Assembly: GCF_014205155.1 (NCBI RefSeq)
Contig: NZ_JACHMX010000001.1
Location: 4,154,001 to 4,218,000 of the forward strand
Length of the DNA: 64,000 bases
Origin: Amycolatopsis umgeniensis
Lineage (GTDB): Bacteria; Actinomycetota; Actinomycetes; Mycobacteriales; Pseudonocardiaceae
Direction of reading: 5' to 3'
This document shows positions 23,654 through 35,231 of this stretch, piece after piece (position 1 is the first letter of the stretch; every line of letters begins with the position of its first letter). A program made the translations under genes and the position numbers. The notes beneath the pieces are model-generated. The model had not been told where the DNA came from and searched no databases. It saw only the letters and a list, made by a program, of their open reading frames with translations.

Positions 23654-24787
23654 ATGGGGAAGCACAGCAGGCGTAAGCCGAGCTACCTGCCCAAAGTCGC
23701 GGCCGGCGCGGCGCCGCTGGCGTTGTTGCTCGCCGGTCCGGCCACCGCGCTCGCGGCCCAGACGGACCCGGCGATCCCGCTTCCTCTCGACCATCAGCGC
23801 GAGGGCAGCCTCGATCGCGGTGTCGGCTTCACCAGCGAAGGGGACACGTCCGTCCTTCGCGGCTTCGTGAACAGCACCGAACGGAACGTCTACAGCAAGG
23901 ACCTCGGCGACGCGAAGATCGTCGCGGACGTCCGCCGGTCGGCGAGCGAGACCGTCGAGACCCGCGACGGCGTCACGGTCCGCCCCGACAAGATCGGCGC
24001 GCTCGCCGCGGCGAAAAGCGCCGAAGCCGTCACGCAAGGCCAGCGGGACACAGTGAAGCTCGACCGCTACGGCAGTGTCGTGGCCGGGAACGAGACCAAA
24101 CTCGAGAAGACCGGCGCGCGGCTGACCGAACTGGCGATCAACCCGCGCACCGGAACGCCCAGCCTCCTCTCTGAGGACAGCCGCGGTCTCGGCGCGTCCG
24201 AGGGGACCTATCACGCTGTCCGGCCGCTGCCCGGGGTCGGCGTGATCAACGAGACGCAGCAGCACGGCGGCGGGGAACTCGACAGGGCCCTGCGGCTCGA
24301 CGGCGGGTTCACCGGTGACCTCGGCGGTGTGCTGGAGGCGGGCCGGTCTTCCGGGCACGCCGTCGACCTCGGCGACTTCGCCGCCGTCGGGACGACGTCG
24401 GCACAGCACGGCGGCGGCCGGTTCAAGGGTGTCCTGCCGCTGGATTTCGGGTCGGGCACCGGTTTCGGCCAGGAACACGTGCTCGGCGGCACCGTCGGCC
24501 CGGCGACCGGGCTGGTGACCACCGGACAGGACGCGGATCTGGCGCAGCGCGGCGCCGGGCTCACCGGATCCGGCGCGAACACGATCAGCGGCGACCTCGG
24601 CCTCGGCGAGTCGGCTTCCGCACGCGGCACCTCGACGACGTCGCTGCGCGGGGTCCTGCCCACGGCCGATCCCGCGCGGGCCGGGCATCTGACGCAATCC
24701 GGGACACTCGACCTGACCGTACTCGGTCAGCCCGCGCACACCGGCATGACCGTCGGCGCGCTCCCGCTGGAACTCAAGCCCTCTTAG
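23654..24787 (+). CDS. Exported protein of unknown function
   Basis: A 377-residue protein with a clear signal peptide (MGKHSRRKPSYLPKVAAG then a hydrophobic stretch ending ATALAAQ). I do not recognise a family. The mature part is Gly/Ser/Thr-rich with few Cys. Its C-terminal half contains loose repeats around Leu-Gly-Asp and Gly-Thr (LDGGFTGDLGGVLEAG, LGGTVGPATGLVTTG, ISGDLGLGESASARGT), suggesting an extended beta or disordered secreted protein. ATG 23654 is chosen because a longer frame adds residues with no signal-like character. Confidence 0.7.
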   Translation: MGKHSRRKPSYLPKVAAGAAPLALLLAGPATALAAQTDPAIPLPLDHQREGSLDRGVGFTSEGDTSVLRGFVNSTERNVYSKDLGDAKIVADVRRSASETVETRDGVTVRPDKIGALAAAKSAEAVTQGQRDTVKLDRYGSVVAGNETKLEKTGARLTELAINPRTGTPSLLSEDSRGLGASEGTYHAVRPLPGVGVINETQQHGGGELDRALRLDGGFTGDLGGVLEAGRSSGHAVDLGDFAAVGTTSAQHGGGRFKGVLPLDFGSGTGFGQEHVLGGTVGPATGLVTTGQDADLAQRGAGLTGSGANTISGDLGLGESASARGTSTTSLRGVLPTADPARAGHLTQSGTLDLTVLGQPAHTGMTVGALPLELKPS

Positions 24788-24839
24788 CCCAGACCCCGCC
24801 CCGCCGCCACCCTCAACGGACAGGCTGCGCCTGACTTAC

Positions 24840-25550
24840 CTAACCTTTGGGCTCGACGTCGTCCGCGGTCTCGTCCTGCCAGTGGCGGCCGGGGGTCGGG
24901 GCGTTGTCGTACTCCTCGTCGAACGGATCCACGATGTCGGCGATCTCGCCGAGGTCGCGCAGCAGCCGCTCGAGCCGCGACGGCCCGGCGTTCGGGGCGA
25001 CACTCGCGAGCACCCACTCGTTCTCCAGCCACGCCACGCCGACGTCGCCGCCGAGCGAGTCGGCCGCGTCGACGAGTTCCTGCGTGATCACCTTGCGGGC
25101 ACCCTCGGAATCGTCCGCGAAGGCGTAGCGCTGGCCGATCGGGCCGAGCATCTCGGGCATGTCCTGGCGCTGGAACGGCACGCTGGACAACCACATCTCC
25201 AGCGGCGTCTCGTGCACGCGGTTGCAGCGCACGGCGACCACGACCGCCGGGATCTGGCCCTCGGTCTCGATGTCGAAGATGAAGACGGGGCGCCGCCCGT
25301 CGGAGGTGAAGGTGGACCCGGCCACGACGTTGACCGCCACCTGCGCGCCGAAGTACCCGATGGCGCCGCCGGACCACTGCCGCGGCAACCTCTCGTCCTC
25401 CTCGACGAACTGCCAGCCGCGCAGCTCGGCCCAGCGCATGCGCTCGCGATTGCGCGAGCCCTCCTTCGCCCGGTCGGCCGCGAGCAGCGCCAGCCCCGCC
25501 ACCAACGCGACGGCGGCGATGACGAACCAGATCCACGCCGGAATACCCAC
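24840..25550 (-). CDS. Single-pass membrane protein of unknown function
   Basis: A 236-residue protein. The N-terminal TM (IPAWIWFVIAAVALVAGLALLAA) is followed by a soluble domain that begins RWAELRGWQFVEEDERLPRQW and contains FIFDIETEG. This layout is common in uncharacterised actinobacterial proteins that carry a short-helix anchor and a conserved W-x-F/Y region. The C-terminus is acidic (DPFDEEYDNAP). The function is unknown. The GTG start at 25550 is the only one that places the TM at the N-terminus. Confidence 0.72.
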   Translation of the reverse strand: MGIPAWIWFVIAAVALVAGLALLAADRAKEGSRNRERMRWAELRGWQFVEEDERLPRQWSGGAIGYFGAQVAVNVVAGSTFTSDGRRPVFIFDIETEGQIPAVVVAVRCNRVHETPLEMWLSSVPFQRQDMPEMLGPIGQRYAFADDSEGARKVITQELVDAADSLGGDVGVAWLENEWVLASVAPNAGPSRLERLLRDLGEIADIVDPFDEEYDNAPTPGRHWQDETADDVEPKG

Positions 25551-25684
25551 GACGGTCAGGGTATCCCCCTGCCCTCACCGGATGTGATCGCCGGGCGCCG
25601 TGTCGCGCCTCCCTTTCGGTGTCGTACCCGGGAAAGACCACGAAAGACGTGGGAAAACGTCGACAAGTCGCCGTGTCGCCAAGA

Positions 25685-25767
25685 GGGCTGAAGGGAACTT
25701 TCCCCGCATCCCATGCGGTGAAAGCCCCCTTCAGCCCGTCCTATGCGGCGATGGGCCCCTTCAGCCC
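25685..25767 (-). terminator. Compound hairpin and repeats after clpB
   Basis: The word CCCTTCAGCCC occurs at 25727-25737 and 25757-25767, and its complement at 25685-25695. Inside, CCGCAT-CCC-ATGCGG (25704-25718) forms a small stem extended by CTTTC/GAAAG. The 18-bp start (GGGCTGAAGGGAACTTTC) recurs exactly at 43310-43327. The rest of the 220-bp gap upstream (25551-25684) shows nothing I can name. Confidence 0.65.
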
Positions 25768-25770
25768 ACG

Positions 25771-28368
<2,598 letters not shown>

Positions 28369-28425
28369 CCCTCACCTCGTACTAGGTCCTGCGAAGTTCT
28401 TGTCGATGGGTACAACGTCAGAAAA

Positions 28426-28446
28426 GTTGAGTCTGTTCCGCTCAAC
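28426..28446. promoter_or_regulatory. HspR operator (HAIR) upstream of clpB
   Basis: GTTGAGT-N7-GCTCAAC closely matches the HAIR consensus CTTGAGT-N7-ACTCAAG. It lies 58 bp upstream of the clpB start and overlaps the end of the upstream MFS gene. hspR and two further HAIR sites are present ~7-11 kb away. Confidence 0.85.
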
Positions 28447-29641
28447 TCTGAATCGGTCGGACTTCGGTCGGCGAGACGGCCTCCGCGGGCAACCGGGGGC
28501 CCACCCGGCCGAGGCCGACGACGGCCGCGCAGGCGCACGCGGCCACGAGCACCCACGGGATCCAGACTGCCACGGAGAACAGCGCGACGACGGCCGGAGC
28601 GATCACCGCGGCGAGGGTGAACGCGTATTGGAAGGCCGCCAGATACCGGCCTCGCGCCTCGGGCGGCGCCGCGGCTTCGGCCAGCGCCCCGGATCGCGGG
28701 CCGAACGCGAGATCGCCCGCGGCCAGCACGAGGGTCGCGCCGAGCAGGTAGACCGGCTGGAAGACCTTCGGTACGAGCACCACCGCGAGGCACGCCAGGC
28801 ACCACACCGCGAACAACGCCGAGCCCGCGCGCATCGCGGCGATCCGGGTCAGCCGCCGGGTGAGCCGCAATCCGACGACACCACCCAGACTGGTGACGAC
28901 GGTGAGCAGCGCGATGATCGCGCCGGGAAGCCAGCGAGGGCCCTGCAACGCGTTGAAGACGTACACCGGCATCCCGATGAGGAAGAAGTCCATCGTGAGC
29001 GCGAAGAGCCCGCTGAACACGATCAGTGCCAGGTAGGGCCGGTTCCGCCAGACACGGGCGGGGCTCCTGAGCCGTCGCGGGTGCCGCGGGACCGGCGGCA
29101 CCAGCGTCGAGAGGATGGCCGCGGCGGCGACGAACGTGAAGACGTCGAGGATGACGGCGACGTACAGGCCTTCGCGGCCGATCCACACCAGCAACCCGGC
29201 GGCCGCGAGTCCGCCGAGCCCGAAGCCCGCGGAGCGCACCATCGCGGCTTCGGCGAACGGCCGGTCCTTCGGCCCTTCGCCCGCGACGTCCGCGATGAGC
29301 GAGAACTGGGAGCTGTAGAACAACTGCTGTCCGGCCGCGAGCATGACCGACGCGCCGACCACCCCGGTGAAACCGGAGGCCAACAGGAACGCGCCCACCC
29401 CGGTGGCCTGCAGGAGATGGGAGCAGATCATCACCGTCCGCGGGCCGAACAGGTCGACGAACCGCCCCGCGACGAAGGGGACGAGCAGCCCGGCCAGCGC
29501 ACCGAGAGTGACCGCGGCCCCCGCTTGGGCGAGCGGAAGCCCCACCACACGGATGACGAAGACGAGGCCCAGTGGGAGGAAGAGTCCCGAGCCGAAGTTG
29601 TCGATTCCCAACGCGACCAGCAACGCGACCCTGCTCCGCAC
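28442..29641 (-). CDS. MFS transporter
   Basis: A 399-residue, 12-TM major facilitator protein. Helices start with [25 protein letters not shown] motif-A-like segment ([16 protein letters not shown]) lies between TM2 and TM3, and a basic central loop ([24 protein letters not shown]) separates the two halves. The substrate is unknown; it resembles actinobacterial efflux members. It starts with GTG at 29641. A MarR gene lies 74 bp upstream in the same direction, so it may be that regulator's target. Its stop codon lies inside the clpB HAIR site. Confidence 0.85.
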   Translation of the reverse strand: MRSRVALLVALGIDNFGSGLFLPLGLVFVIRVVGLPLAQAGAAVTLGALAGLLVPFVAGRFVDLFGPRTVMICSHLLQATGVGAFLLASGFTGVVGASVMLAAGQQLFYSSQFSLIADVAGEGPKDRPFAEAAMVRSAGFGLGGLAAAGLLVWIGREGLYVAVILDVFTFVAAAAILSTLVPPVPRHPRRLRSPARVWRNRPYLALIVFSGLFALTMDFFLIGMPVYVFNALQGPRWLPGAIIALLTVVTSLGGVVGLRLTRRLTRIAAMRAGSALFAVWCLACLAVVLVPKVFQPVYLLGATLVLAAGDLAFGPRSGALAEAAAPPEARGRYLAAFQYAFTLAAVIAPAVVALFSVAVWIPWVLVAACACAAVVGLGRVGPRLPAEAVSPTEVRPIQS

Positions 29642-29715
29642 AACTTCGACGCTACCGGCGCCACGGCGCTACGAAAGGTCCGTTCAGTCAAGACCGACGG
29701 GTAGGAACGTCACCC

Positions 29716-30180
29716 TCAGACGTCGCACGTCCGAACGGACAGGACCGCGCGCACGTCGGCGTTCATCTCCGCCAGGCGCGTGGTCAGCTCGAGGACCTTC
29801 TCCTCGTCCCAATCGCCGAGCGCGCGCTCCATGAACTTCAGATAGCCGGCCCGCCGCCGGCCCAGTTCTTCGTGCCCCTGTTCGGAGATGCTGATGATCG
29901 ACGCGCGGCCGTCCTCGGGCGCGGGACGGCGGTCGACCATGCCCGCCGCGGACAGCTGGGAGATTTGACGGCTCACGACCGAAAGGTCCACGAAGCGCCG
30001 TTTGGCCAATTCCGAGGGCCGCGCTTCACCGTGCTTCGCGAGGTCGGACAGCAGCATCGCGGCCGCCGGGTGCAGGCCGGGATCGTCCTGCCAGGCCTGC
30101 ATGATCCAAGCGTGCTGCAGCTGGGAGGCGGCCTTCAGCTCACGCATCAGTTCGACCCTGGCGTCGTCGGCGGAGCTCAT
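29716..30180 (-). CDS. MarR family transcriptional regulator
   Basis: A 154-residue winged-helix regulator: RPSELAKRRFVDLSVVSRQISQLSAAGMVDRRPAPEDGRASIISIS covers recognition helix and wing. The start is ATG 30180, preceded by GGGAGGCAACG; upstream in-frame residues (MYCTSSWEAT) fall in the operator. A near-perfect palindrome lies 18 bp upstream. Candidate targets are itself, the MFS gene downstream and the divergent flavohaemoglobin. The ligand is unknown. Confidence 0.87.
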   Translation of the reverse strand: MSSADDARVELMRELKAASQLQHAWIMQAWQDDPGLHPAAAMLLSDLAKHGEARPSELAKRRFVDLSVVSRQISQLSAAGMVDRRPAPEDGRASIISISEQGHEELGRRRAGYLKFMERALGDWDEEKVLELTTRLAEMNADVRAVLSVRTCDV

Positions 30181-30197
30181 CGTTGCCTCCCAGCTAC

Positions 30198-30210
30198 TTG
30201 TACAGTACAA
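30198..30210. promoter_or_regulatory. MarR operator candidate
   Basis: TTGTAC-A-GTACAA is a 13-bp perfect palindrome 18 bp upstream of the marR start. It lies in the 269-bp divergent region shared with the first flavohaemoglobin gene. Confidence 0.6.
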
Positions 30211-30449
30211 CTTTATTCGGGAACGCTTGCGTAAGGCAACTATTTACCTCGTGAGATCGCCCACTGCGACCCGGATTCGAGTACACCCGTCCGGAGCAAC
30301 GATGCAGGCAAAAGGGCTCCCGGCAGCTAGTCTCGCGATCAGGCCGGAACCAGCCGACCGGCCGACAGCCACTGACCGGAGAGGTGAATGATCCGTGAAT
30401 TCTTCTCCAGTGGTCCCTCGTCCGTGAACCATCGGAACTCTCTTCCGGT

Positions 30450-31655
30450 ATGCACTTCCCGATCAGCGACTCCCAGCCCGTGACGGCCGACGCGGTCAGC
30501 CCGGTCCCGAGGTCCTCCGCGCCGAGGGAAGCCCCGCCCGCGGTCACCGCGATGGTGCGGCTCATCCGTGACACGTGGGCCAAGTCGGAACCGTTCATCC
30601 CGGAGATCTCCCAGTTCTTCTACGGGATGCTGTTCACCCTCGCGCCCGCCACCCGCGACTTCTTCCCGATCAACATGGAGGTCCAGCGCGGCAGGCTGGT
30701 GCGCGCGCTGGTCCACATCGTGCAGATGGTCGACCGGCCGGACGACCTCGTGCCGTTCCTGACCCAACTCGGCCGCGACCACCGCAAGTTCGGTGTCATC
30801 CCGCGGCATTACGAGGCCGTCGGCACCGCGTTGCTCGCCTCGCTCAAGAACCACCTCGGTCCGGACTGGACACCGGAGGTCGAACGCGCCTGGGCGGAGG
30901 CGTTCACCATCGTCGCCCGCGCGATGCAGGAGGCCGCCGCGGCCGACGTCAACCCAGCGTCGTGGTCGGCCACCGTGCTCGAGCACCGGCGGCTCACCTG
31001 GGACCTCGCCCTCGTCCGCGTCCAGCCCGAGTTCCCCGTGCCGTACCAGCCGGGTCAGTACATGAGCGTCGAAGTCCCGCAGCGGCCGAGGCTCTGGCGC
31101 TATCTTTCGCCGGCGAACGCGCCGCGCGAGGACGGCGGCATCGAGTTCCACGTGCGCGCCGTCGACGGCGGCTGGGTGTCCCGTGCCATCGTGAGCCACA
31201 CGCAGCCGGGCGACGTCTGGCGGCTGGGACCGCCGCTCGGCAGGCTTTCGGTCGACCGGACCGACGGCCGCCCCGTCCTGATGCTCGCGGGCGGCACCGG
31301 TGTCGCGCCGTTGCGGGCCATCCTGGACGACCTCGCGCAGTGGGGCGACAACCCGAAGGTCCGGCTGTTCTACGGCGGACCGTCGCGTGAGGACCTTTAC
31401 GACCTCGACGAGTTGCGCGCCCTCGCGGCCACGAACCCCTGGCTCACCGTGACCCCGGTGGTCGAGCGCGGTGACGAAGCCCCCGGCTGCGAACAGGGCA
31501 CGCTCGCGGAAGCCGTTACACAGCACGGATCCTGGCCGGGCCACCGGATCCTCGTGTCCGGTTCGCCCACGATGATCCGGGCGACGGTGTCCAGGATGCT
31601 GGTCGCGGGCAGCGCGCTCGATCAGATCGCGTACGACCCCTTCACCATCGACTAG
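30450..31655 (+). CDS. Flavohaemoglobin-type globin-reductase, copy 1
   Basis: A 401-residue protein. A Pro-rich N-terminal tail of ~30 residues precedes a globin domain (~32-165) with FFYGMLFTLAPATRDFFP (helix B/C region) and proximal haem His at 120 (RHYEAVG). A ferredoxin-reductase domain follows: WRYLSPANAP is the FAD-binding block and MLAGGTGVAPLRAIL the NAD-binding motif, with VSGSPTMI near the end. Flavohaemoglobins convert NO to nitrate with O2 and NAD(P)H. A close paralogue follows 318 bp downstream. The ribosome site is weak (GGAA, distant), so the start is less certain. Confidence 0.88.
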   Translation: MHFPISDSQPVTADAVSPVPRSSAPREAPPAVTAMVRLIRDTWAKSEPFIPEISQFFYGMLFTLAPATRDFFPINMEVQRGRLVRALVHIVQMVDRPDDLVPFLTQLGRDHRKFGVIPRHYEAVGTALLASLKNHLGPDWTPEVERAWAEAFTIVARAMQEAAAADVNPASWSATVLEHRRLTWDLALVRVQPEFPVPYQPGQYMSVEVPQRPRLWRYLSPANAPREDGGIEFHVRAVDGGWVSRAIVSHTQPGDVWRLGPPLGRLSVDRTDGRPVLMLAGGTGVAPLRAILDDLAQWGDNPKVRLFYGGPSREDLYDLDELRALAATNPWLTVTPVVERGDEAPGCEQGTLAEAVTQHGSWPGHRILVSGSPTMIRATVSRMLVAGSALDQIAYDPFTID

Positions 31656-31973
31656 CTCCGTTCGAATGCGATTCCACAATGGTGATCAGTCACCGGGCGC
31701 ATAGCGTTACGCAACGAGGTAATCGCGCAGAAAAGCCACCCGATCGGCGGATCACACTTTCCTGCCGAGCTGGCGAAAACCACTGTGGAACAAGGGAAAT
31801 CCCATCCTGCATGATCACCTTTACTTAGTGCCAGATGGGGTTGACGGCGCGTATATCGTTTGCTCCGTTCGAGCGGGAAACAACCATTCGAGGATCCTTT
31901 TGCGACTTTCGGGCCTACAGTCGAGAACCCTCGGAGGAACACGAACACCATCACGACATCGGGTCTGGAGAAT
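31656..31973. other. Intergenic region between the two flavohaemoglobins
   Basis: This 318-bp stretch is visibly less GC-rich than its surroundings and holds no convincing gene. Short words such as GTTACGCAAC (31704) and TGATCACC near 31811 stand out, but no symmetric operator is clear. It probably contains an independent promoter for the second gene. Confidence 0.5.
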
Positions 31974-33215
31974 ATGCCCGATCCAACTGGAGAAAATCGT
32001 TCACCCATGACTGCCGAAACAGTGAAGTACGAGCATCCACCCAGTTCGTCCAGATCTTCACCGATTCCCCTTCCGCCCTTGATCGAAACGCCGGCGGTGG
32101 ACAAGACCGTCCAGATGGCCAAGCTCATCAGGGAGAGTTTCGCCACCGTCGAAACGAAAGCCGAAGAGCTGTCCCAGTACTTCTACGGGGTGCTCTTCTC
32201 CGTTTCGCCGGACACCAGGGCGTTGTTCCCGATCAACATGGCCACCCAACGAAATCGATTACTGCGCGCCCTCGTCTACGTCGTGCAGATGGTGGACCGG
32301 CCCGACGAACTGACCACCTTCCTCAGCCAGCTCGGCCGGGATCATCGGAAGTTCGATGTCCTCGGCCGCCACTACGACGCTGTCGGCGTCGCACTCATCG
32401 CCGCGTTGAAAAGATTCTTGAAAGACGACTGGACGCCCGAGGTGGAAGACGCCTGGGTCACCGCGTACGGCGTCATTTCGAAGAGCATGCGCGACGCCGC
32501 CGGCAAGGAGGTCGGGCCCGCGTGGTGGAAGGCGAACGTCGTCGAGCACCGTCTCGTGTCCCGTGACGTCGCGATCGTCAAGGTGCGCACCGAGCAGCCG
32601 CTCCCGTACCGGGCCGGCGGCTACGTCAGCATCGAAGTCCCCCAGCGCCCCAGGATGTGGCGGTACTTCTCGCCGGCGACCGCTCCACGCGACGACGGGT
32701 TGATGGAGTTCCACGTGCACGCCGTGCACGGCGGCTGGGTCTCGCGCGCGATCGTCCGCCACACCCGGTTCGGCGACGTCTGGCGCCTCGGCCCCTCACT
32801 CGGCGCGCTTTCGGTGCACCACACGGAAAGCCGTCCGTTGCTGATGATCGGCGGCGGTACCGGTGTCGCGCCGCTGCTCGCCCTGCTCGACGACATGTCA
32901 CGTTGGCGGAACAACCCGCCGGTGCACCTGTTCTTCGGCGGACGGAGGCCGGAAGACCTCTACGCCCTCGACGAGCTACGAGGTCTGACAGTCACCTGTC
33001 CTTGGCTCACGGTGACTCCGGTGACCGAGGAAGGCACCATCTCCGGAGGCGACCGCGGCACGCTGGCCACGGCGGTCACGCAGCGCGGCGCTTGGAAGGA
33101 GCGCGACGTGTTCGTCGCCGGGTCGCCGTCGATGATCCGCGCGACGATCGCGAAACTGCTCGCCGCCGGGACGGATCTGGCGCGGATCAAGTACGACCCC
33201 TTCACCCTGGACTGA
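31974..33215 (+). CDS. Flavohaemoglobin-type globin-reductase, copy 2
   Basis: A 413-residue paralogue of the gene upstream. It has a ~45-residue Ser/Pro-rich N-terminal tail, a globin domain with QYFYGVLFSVSPDTRALFP and proximal His at 133 (RHYDAVG), an FAD block WRYFSPATAP, an NAD motif IGGGTGVAPLLALL and the same YDPFTLD ending. ATG 31974 is chosen because GGAG lies 3 bp upstream; a longer TTG start at 31860 has no ribosome site. The tandem arrangement points to gene duplication, with possible division of labour in NO or other globin chemistry. Confidence 0.88.
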   Translation: MPDPTGENRSPMTAETVKYEHPPSSSRSSPIPLPPLIETPAVDKTVQMAKLIRESFATVETKAEELSQYFYGVLFSVSPDTRALFPINMATQRNRLLRALVYVVQMVDRPDELTTFLSQLGRDHRKFDVLGRHYDAVGVALIAALKRFLKDDWTPEVEDAWVTAYGVISKSMRDAAGKEVGPAWWKANVVEHRLVSRDVAIVKVRTEQPLPYRAGGYVSIEVPQRPRMWRYFSPATAPRDDGLMEFHVHAVHGGWVSRAIVRHTRFGDVWRLGPSLGALSVHHTESRPLLMIGGGTGVAPLLALLDDMSRWRNNPPVHLFFGGRRPEDLYALDELRGLTVTCPWLTVTPVTEEGTISGGDRGTLATAVTQRGAWKERDVFVAGSPSMIRATIAKLLAAGTDLARIKYDPFTLD

Positions 33216-33373
33216 TCCAGTGGTTCGTTCGTATTAGGCCGATCGGCTGTTCTACCTGGGCCCTACGCAGCAGTAGGTCTGTGAATCATTGACCACGGTC
33301 ACCGTCGGATTTATGGTCTAGACCACATTGCTCCCCCTCAACGGGAACACCGTCGTTCCACCCAGGAGCCGGC

Positions 33374-34126
33374 ATGACCGTCAAACGCAAACTCGTGGCA
33401 GCCGCCGCCGGTGCGATCCTCGCCCCGATCGCCATCGTGGCCATCCCGCAGGTGGCCAGCGCGCATGGCTACGTGCTGACCCCGCCCAGCCGCCAGGCGA
33501 ACTGCGCCCAGGGCAAGGTCTCGGGCTGCGGCAGCATCGTCTACGAACCCCAGAGCGTCGAGGGCCCCAAGGGGCTCCGCAGCTGCAACGGCGGCCTTCC
33601 GGGGTTCGCACAGCTCAACGACGAATCGAAGCCGTGGCCCGCCGCTTCGGTCGGCAACAGTGTGACCTTCAACTGGAAGTTCACCGCCTACCACCGGACC
33701 ACGAACTACGAGTACTACATCGGCGGCACCAAGGTCGCCGACATCAGCGGGAACAACTCCGCGCCGAAGGACCCGACGTCACACACGGTGAACCTCAGCG
33801 GTTTCAGCGGACGCCAGAAGGTCCTCGCCATCTGGAACATCGCGGACACGCCGATGGCCTTCTACAGCTGCATCGACCTGCAGATCGGCGGCGGAAACCC
33901 GCCCACCACCAGTAATCCGCCGACCACCAGCAACCCGCCCACCACGTCGAACCCTCCGACCAGCACCAGCAACCCGCCCGCCGGCGGCACCTGGGCGGCC
34001 GGCACGGCGTACGCGGTCGGCAGCACGGTGACCTACGGCGGTGCGAGCTACCGCTGTCAGCTGGCGCATACGGCGATCCAAGGCTGGGAACCGCCGAACA
34101 CCCCCGCGCTGTGGTCCCGGCAGTAA
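33374..34126 (+). CDS. Secreted lytic polysaccharide monooxygenase (AA10) with CBM5/12
   Basis: A 250-residue copper monooxygenase. The signal peptide is cut after ASA-30 so that His31 becomes the N-terminal ligand (HGYVLTPPSRQANC). The second brace ligand is His107 (FTAYHRTTNYEYYI), and the core ends with MAFYSCIDLQI. A repetitive NPPTTS linker follows, then a C-terminal CBM5/12-like module (GTWAAGTAYAVGSTVTYGGASYRC with W/Y binding residues). AA10 enzymes oxidatively cleave chitin or cellulose; the CBM favours chitin. ATG 33374 follows AGGAG. A DUF305 lipoprotein gene starts 10 bp downstream. Confidence 0.95.
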   Translation: MTVKRKLVAAAAGAILAPIAIVAIPQVASAHGYVLTPPSRQANCAQGKVSGCGSIVYEPQSVEGPKGLRSCNGGLPGFAQLNDESKPWPAASVGNSVTFNWKFTAYHRTTNYEYYIGGTKVADISGNNSAPKDPTSHTVNLSGFSGRQKVLAIWNIADTPMAFYSCIDLQIGGGNPPTTSNPPTTSNPPTTSNPPTSTSNPPAGGTWAAGTAYAVGSTVTYGGASYRCQLAHTAIQGWEPPNTPALWSRQ

Positions 34127-34136
34127 GGACACGTCA

Positions 34137-34742
34137 GTGAAGCTCGCCCTCGTTCTCGTCGCCGGTCTCGTGGCCCTCGCGGGCTGCGGGGCCGGTGATG
34201 GCTCACCCACCACCGCCGGGGCCCCGCTCTCCCCGGTTCCCCAGTCGGCCACGGGCGCTCCGGCGTCCGCGGAGTACAACGACGCCGACGTGATGTTCCT
34301 GCAGATGATGCTCGCCCACAACAACCAGGGCGTGGAGATCGTCAAACTGGTGTCCGCCAAGCAGGCGCAGAAGCAGGAGCTCAAGGATCTCGCGGCCGCC
34401 ATCGAGGCGACGCAGCAGACCGAGACCTCCGACATGCGGAACTGGCTGAAGGCCTGGGGCAAACCCGAGACGGGGTCGATGGATCCGAACGCGCACCACC
34501 ATCACGGTGGCGACGGGCTCACGGACAAGGGCCTGCTCGACGCACTGTCCAAAAAGGATGGTGCGGAGTTCACCCTCGACTTCGCCGACATCTTCGTCGC
34601 GCACCAGCACAACGGGGTCGCGCTGGCGAGGACCGAGCTGAAGGACGGCAAGAACCCGGAGTCGAAGGCGCTGGCCCAGCGGATCATGGACTCGCGCACC
34701 GGCGAGGTCCAGCAGATCCGGACCCTGGTCCCCGGCCAGTAA
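34137..34742 (+). CDS. DUF305 family lipoprotein
   Basis: A 201-residue lipoprotein: lipobox VALAGC near residue 17, a Pro/Ala tether, then a helical DUF305 domain with the paired motifs MLAHNNQGVEIVKL and VAHQHNGVALARTEL. A His/Met-rich segment lies between (SMDPNAHHHHGGDGL). DUF305 proteins form ferritin-like four-helix bundles, and a cyanobacterial member (CopM) binds copper. GTG 34137 follows AAGGAC, 10 bp after the LPMO stop, so the two genes form an operon. A copper-delivery or copper-buffering role for the LPMO is inferred, not shown. Confidence 0.87.
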   Translation: MKLALVLVAGLVALAGCGAGDGSPTTAGAPLSPVPQSATGAPASAEYNDADVMFLQMMLAHNNQGVEIVKLVSAKQAQKQELKDLAAAIEATQQTETSDMRNWLKAWGKPETGSMDPNAHHHHGGDGLTDKGLLDALSKKDGAEFTLDFADIFVAHQHNGVALARTELKDGKNPESKALAQRIMDSRTGEVQQIRTLVPGQ

Positions 34743-34791
34743 CGCGTTTGGTCCTCTGAATGCGGACAAGCATTCAGAGGACTAAACGCGT
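34742..34791. terminator. Long bidirectional hairpin, 22-bp stem
   Basis: ACGCGTTT and GTCCTCTGAATGC (34742-34763) pair with 34770-34791, with one G-T mismatch and a 6-nt loop. TTT follows on the plus strand and A-rich sequence precedes. It separates the convergent DUF305 and hspR genes. Confidence 0.85.
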
Positions 34792-34793
34792 TT

Positions 34794-35231
34794 TCAGCGA
34801 CGTGGTTTGGGCTTCCAGACCACGAGCGCCGTCTGCTGACGCAAGGGAACGAGATCCTTGCGGTAGGAGGCGTGCACGGCCGCGGCCGTCTGTTCGGCGG
34901 TGAGGTACGCCGCGGTGAGTTCCTCGGTCAGTTCGGCTATCCGGTCCCGCAGGGCGTCGACCTGGTTCTCCAGCTCGATGATCCGCTTGATGCCAGCGAG
35001 GTTGACACCGTCCTCTTGGGACAGTCGCTGCACTTCGCGCAGCAACGCGATGTCCCGCATGGAGTACCGGCGTCCGCCACCGGAGGTTCGGCCCGGCGAC
35101 ACGAGACCCTGCCGGTCGTAGGACCGGAGGGTCTGCGCGTGCAGGCCGGAAAGCTGCGCCGCCACCGAAATGACGAACACCGGGGTGTCCTCGTCCGCGC
35201 CGTGCGGCAGCCCGCCGAACATCCTGCTCAC
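34794..35231 (-). CDS. hspR: Heat-shock repressor HspR (MerR family)
   Basis: A 145-residue MerR-type repressor. The helix-turn-helix is FVISVAAQLSGLHAQTLRSYDRQGLVSPGRTSGGGRRYSMRDI, and the coiled-coil dimerisation helix is IIELENQVDALRDRIAELTEEL. HspR binds HAIR sites together with DnaK to repress the dnaK operon and clpB. GTG 35231 overlaps the dnaJ stop (GTGA); ATG 35222 is an alternative. Last gene of dnaK-grpE-dnaJ-hspR. Confidence 0.95.
   Translation of the reverse strand: MSRMFGGLPHGADEDTPVFVISVAAQLSGLHAQTLRSYDRQGLVSPGRTSGGGRRYSMRDIALLREVQRLSQEDGVNLAGIKRIIELENQVDALRDRIAELTEELTAAYLTAEQTAAAVHASYRKDLVPLRQQTALVVWKPKPRR

Noticed and set aside
33898..33980. Possible CRISPR or tandem DNA repeat
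   Set aside because: The repeats encode the NPPTTS linker of the LPMO; they vary in codons and have no spacers.
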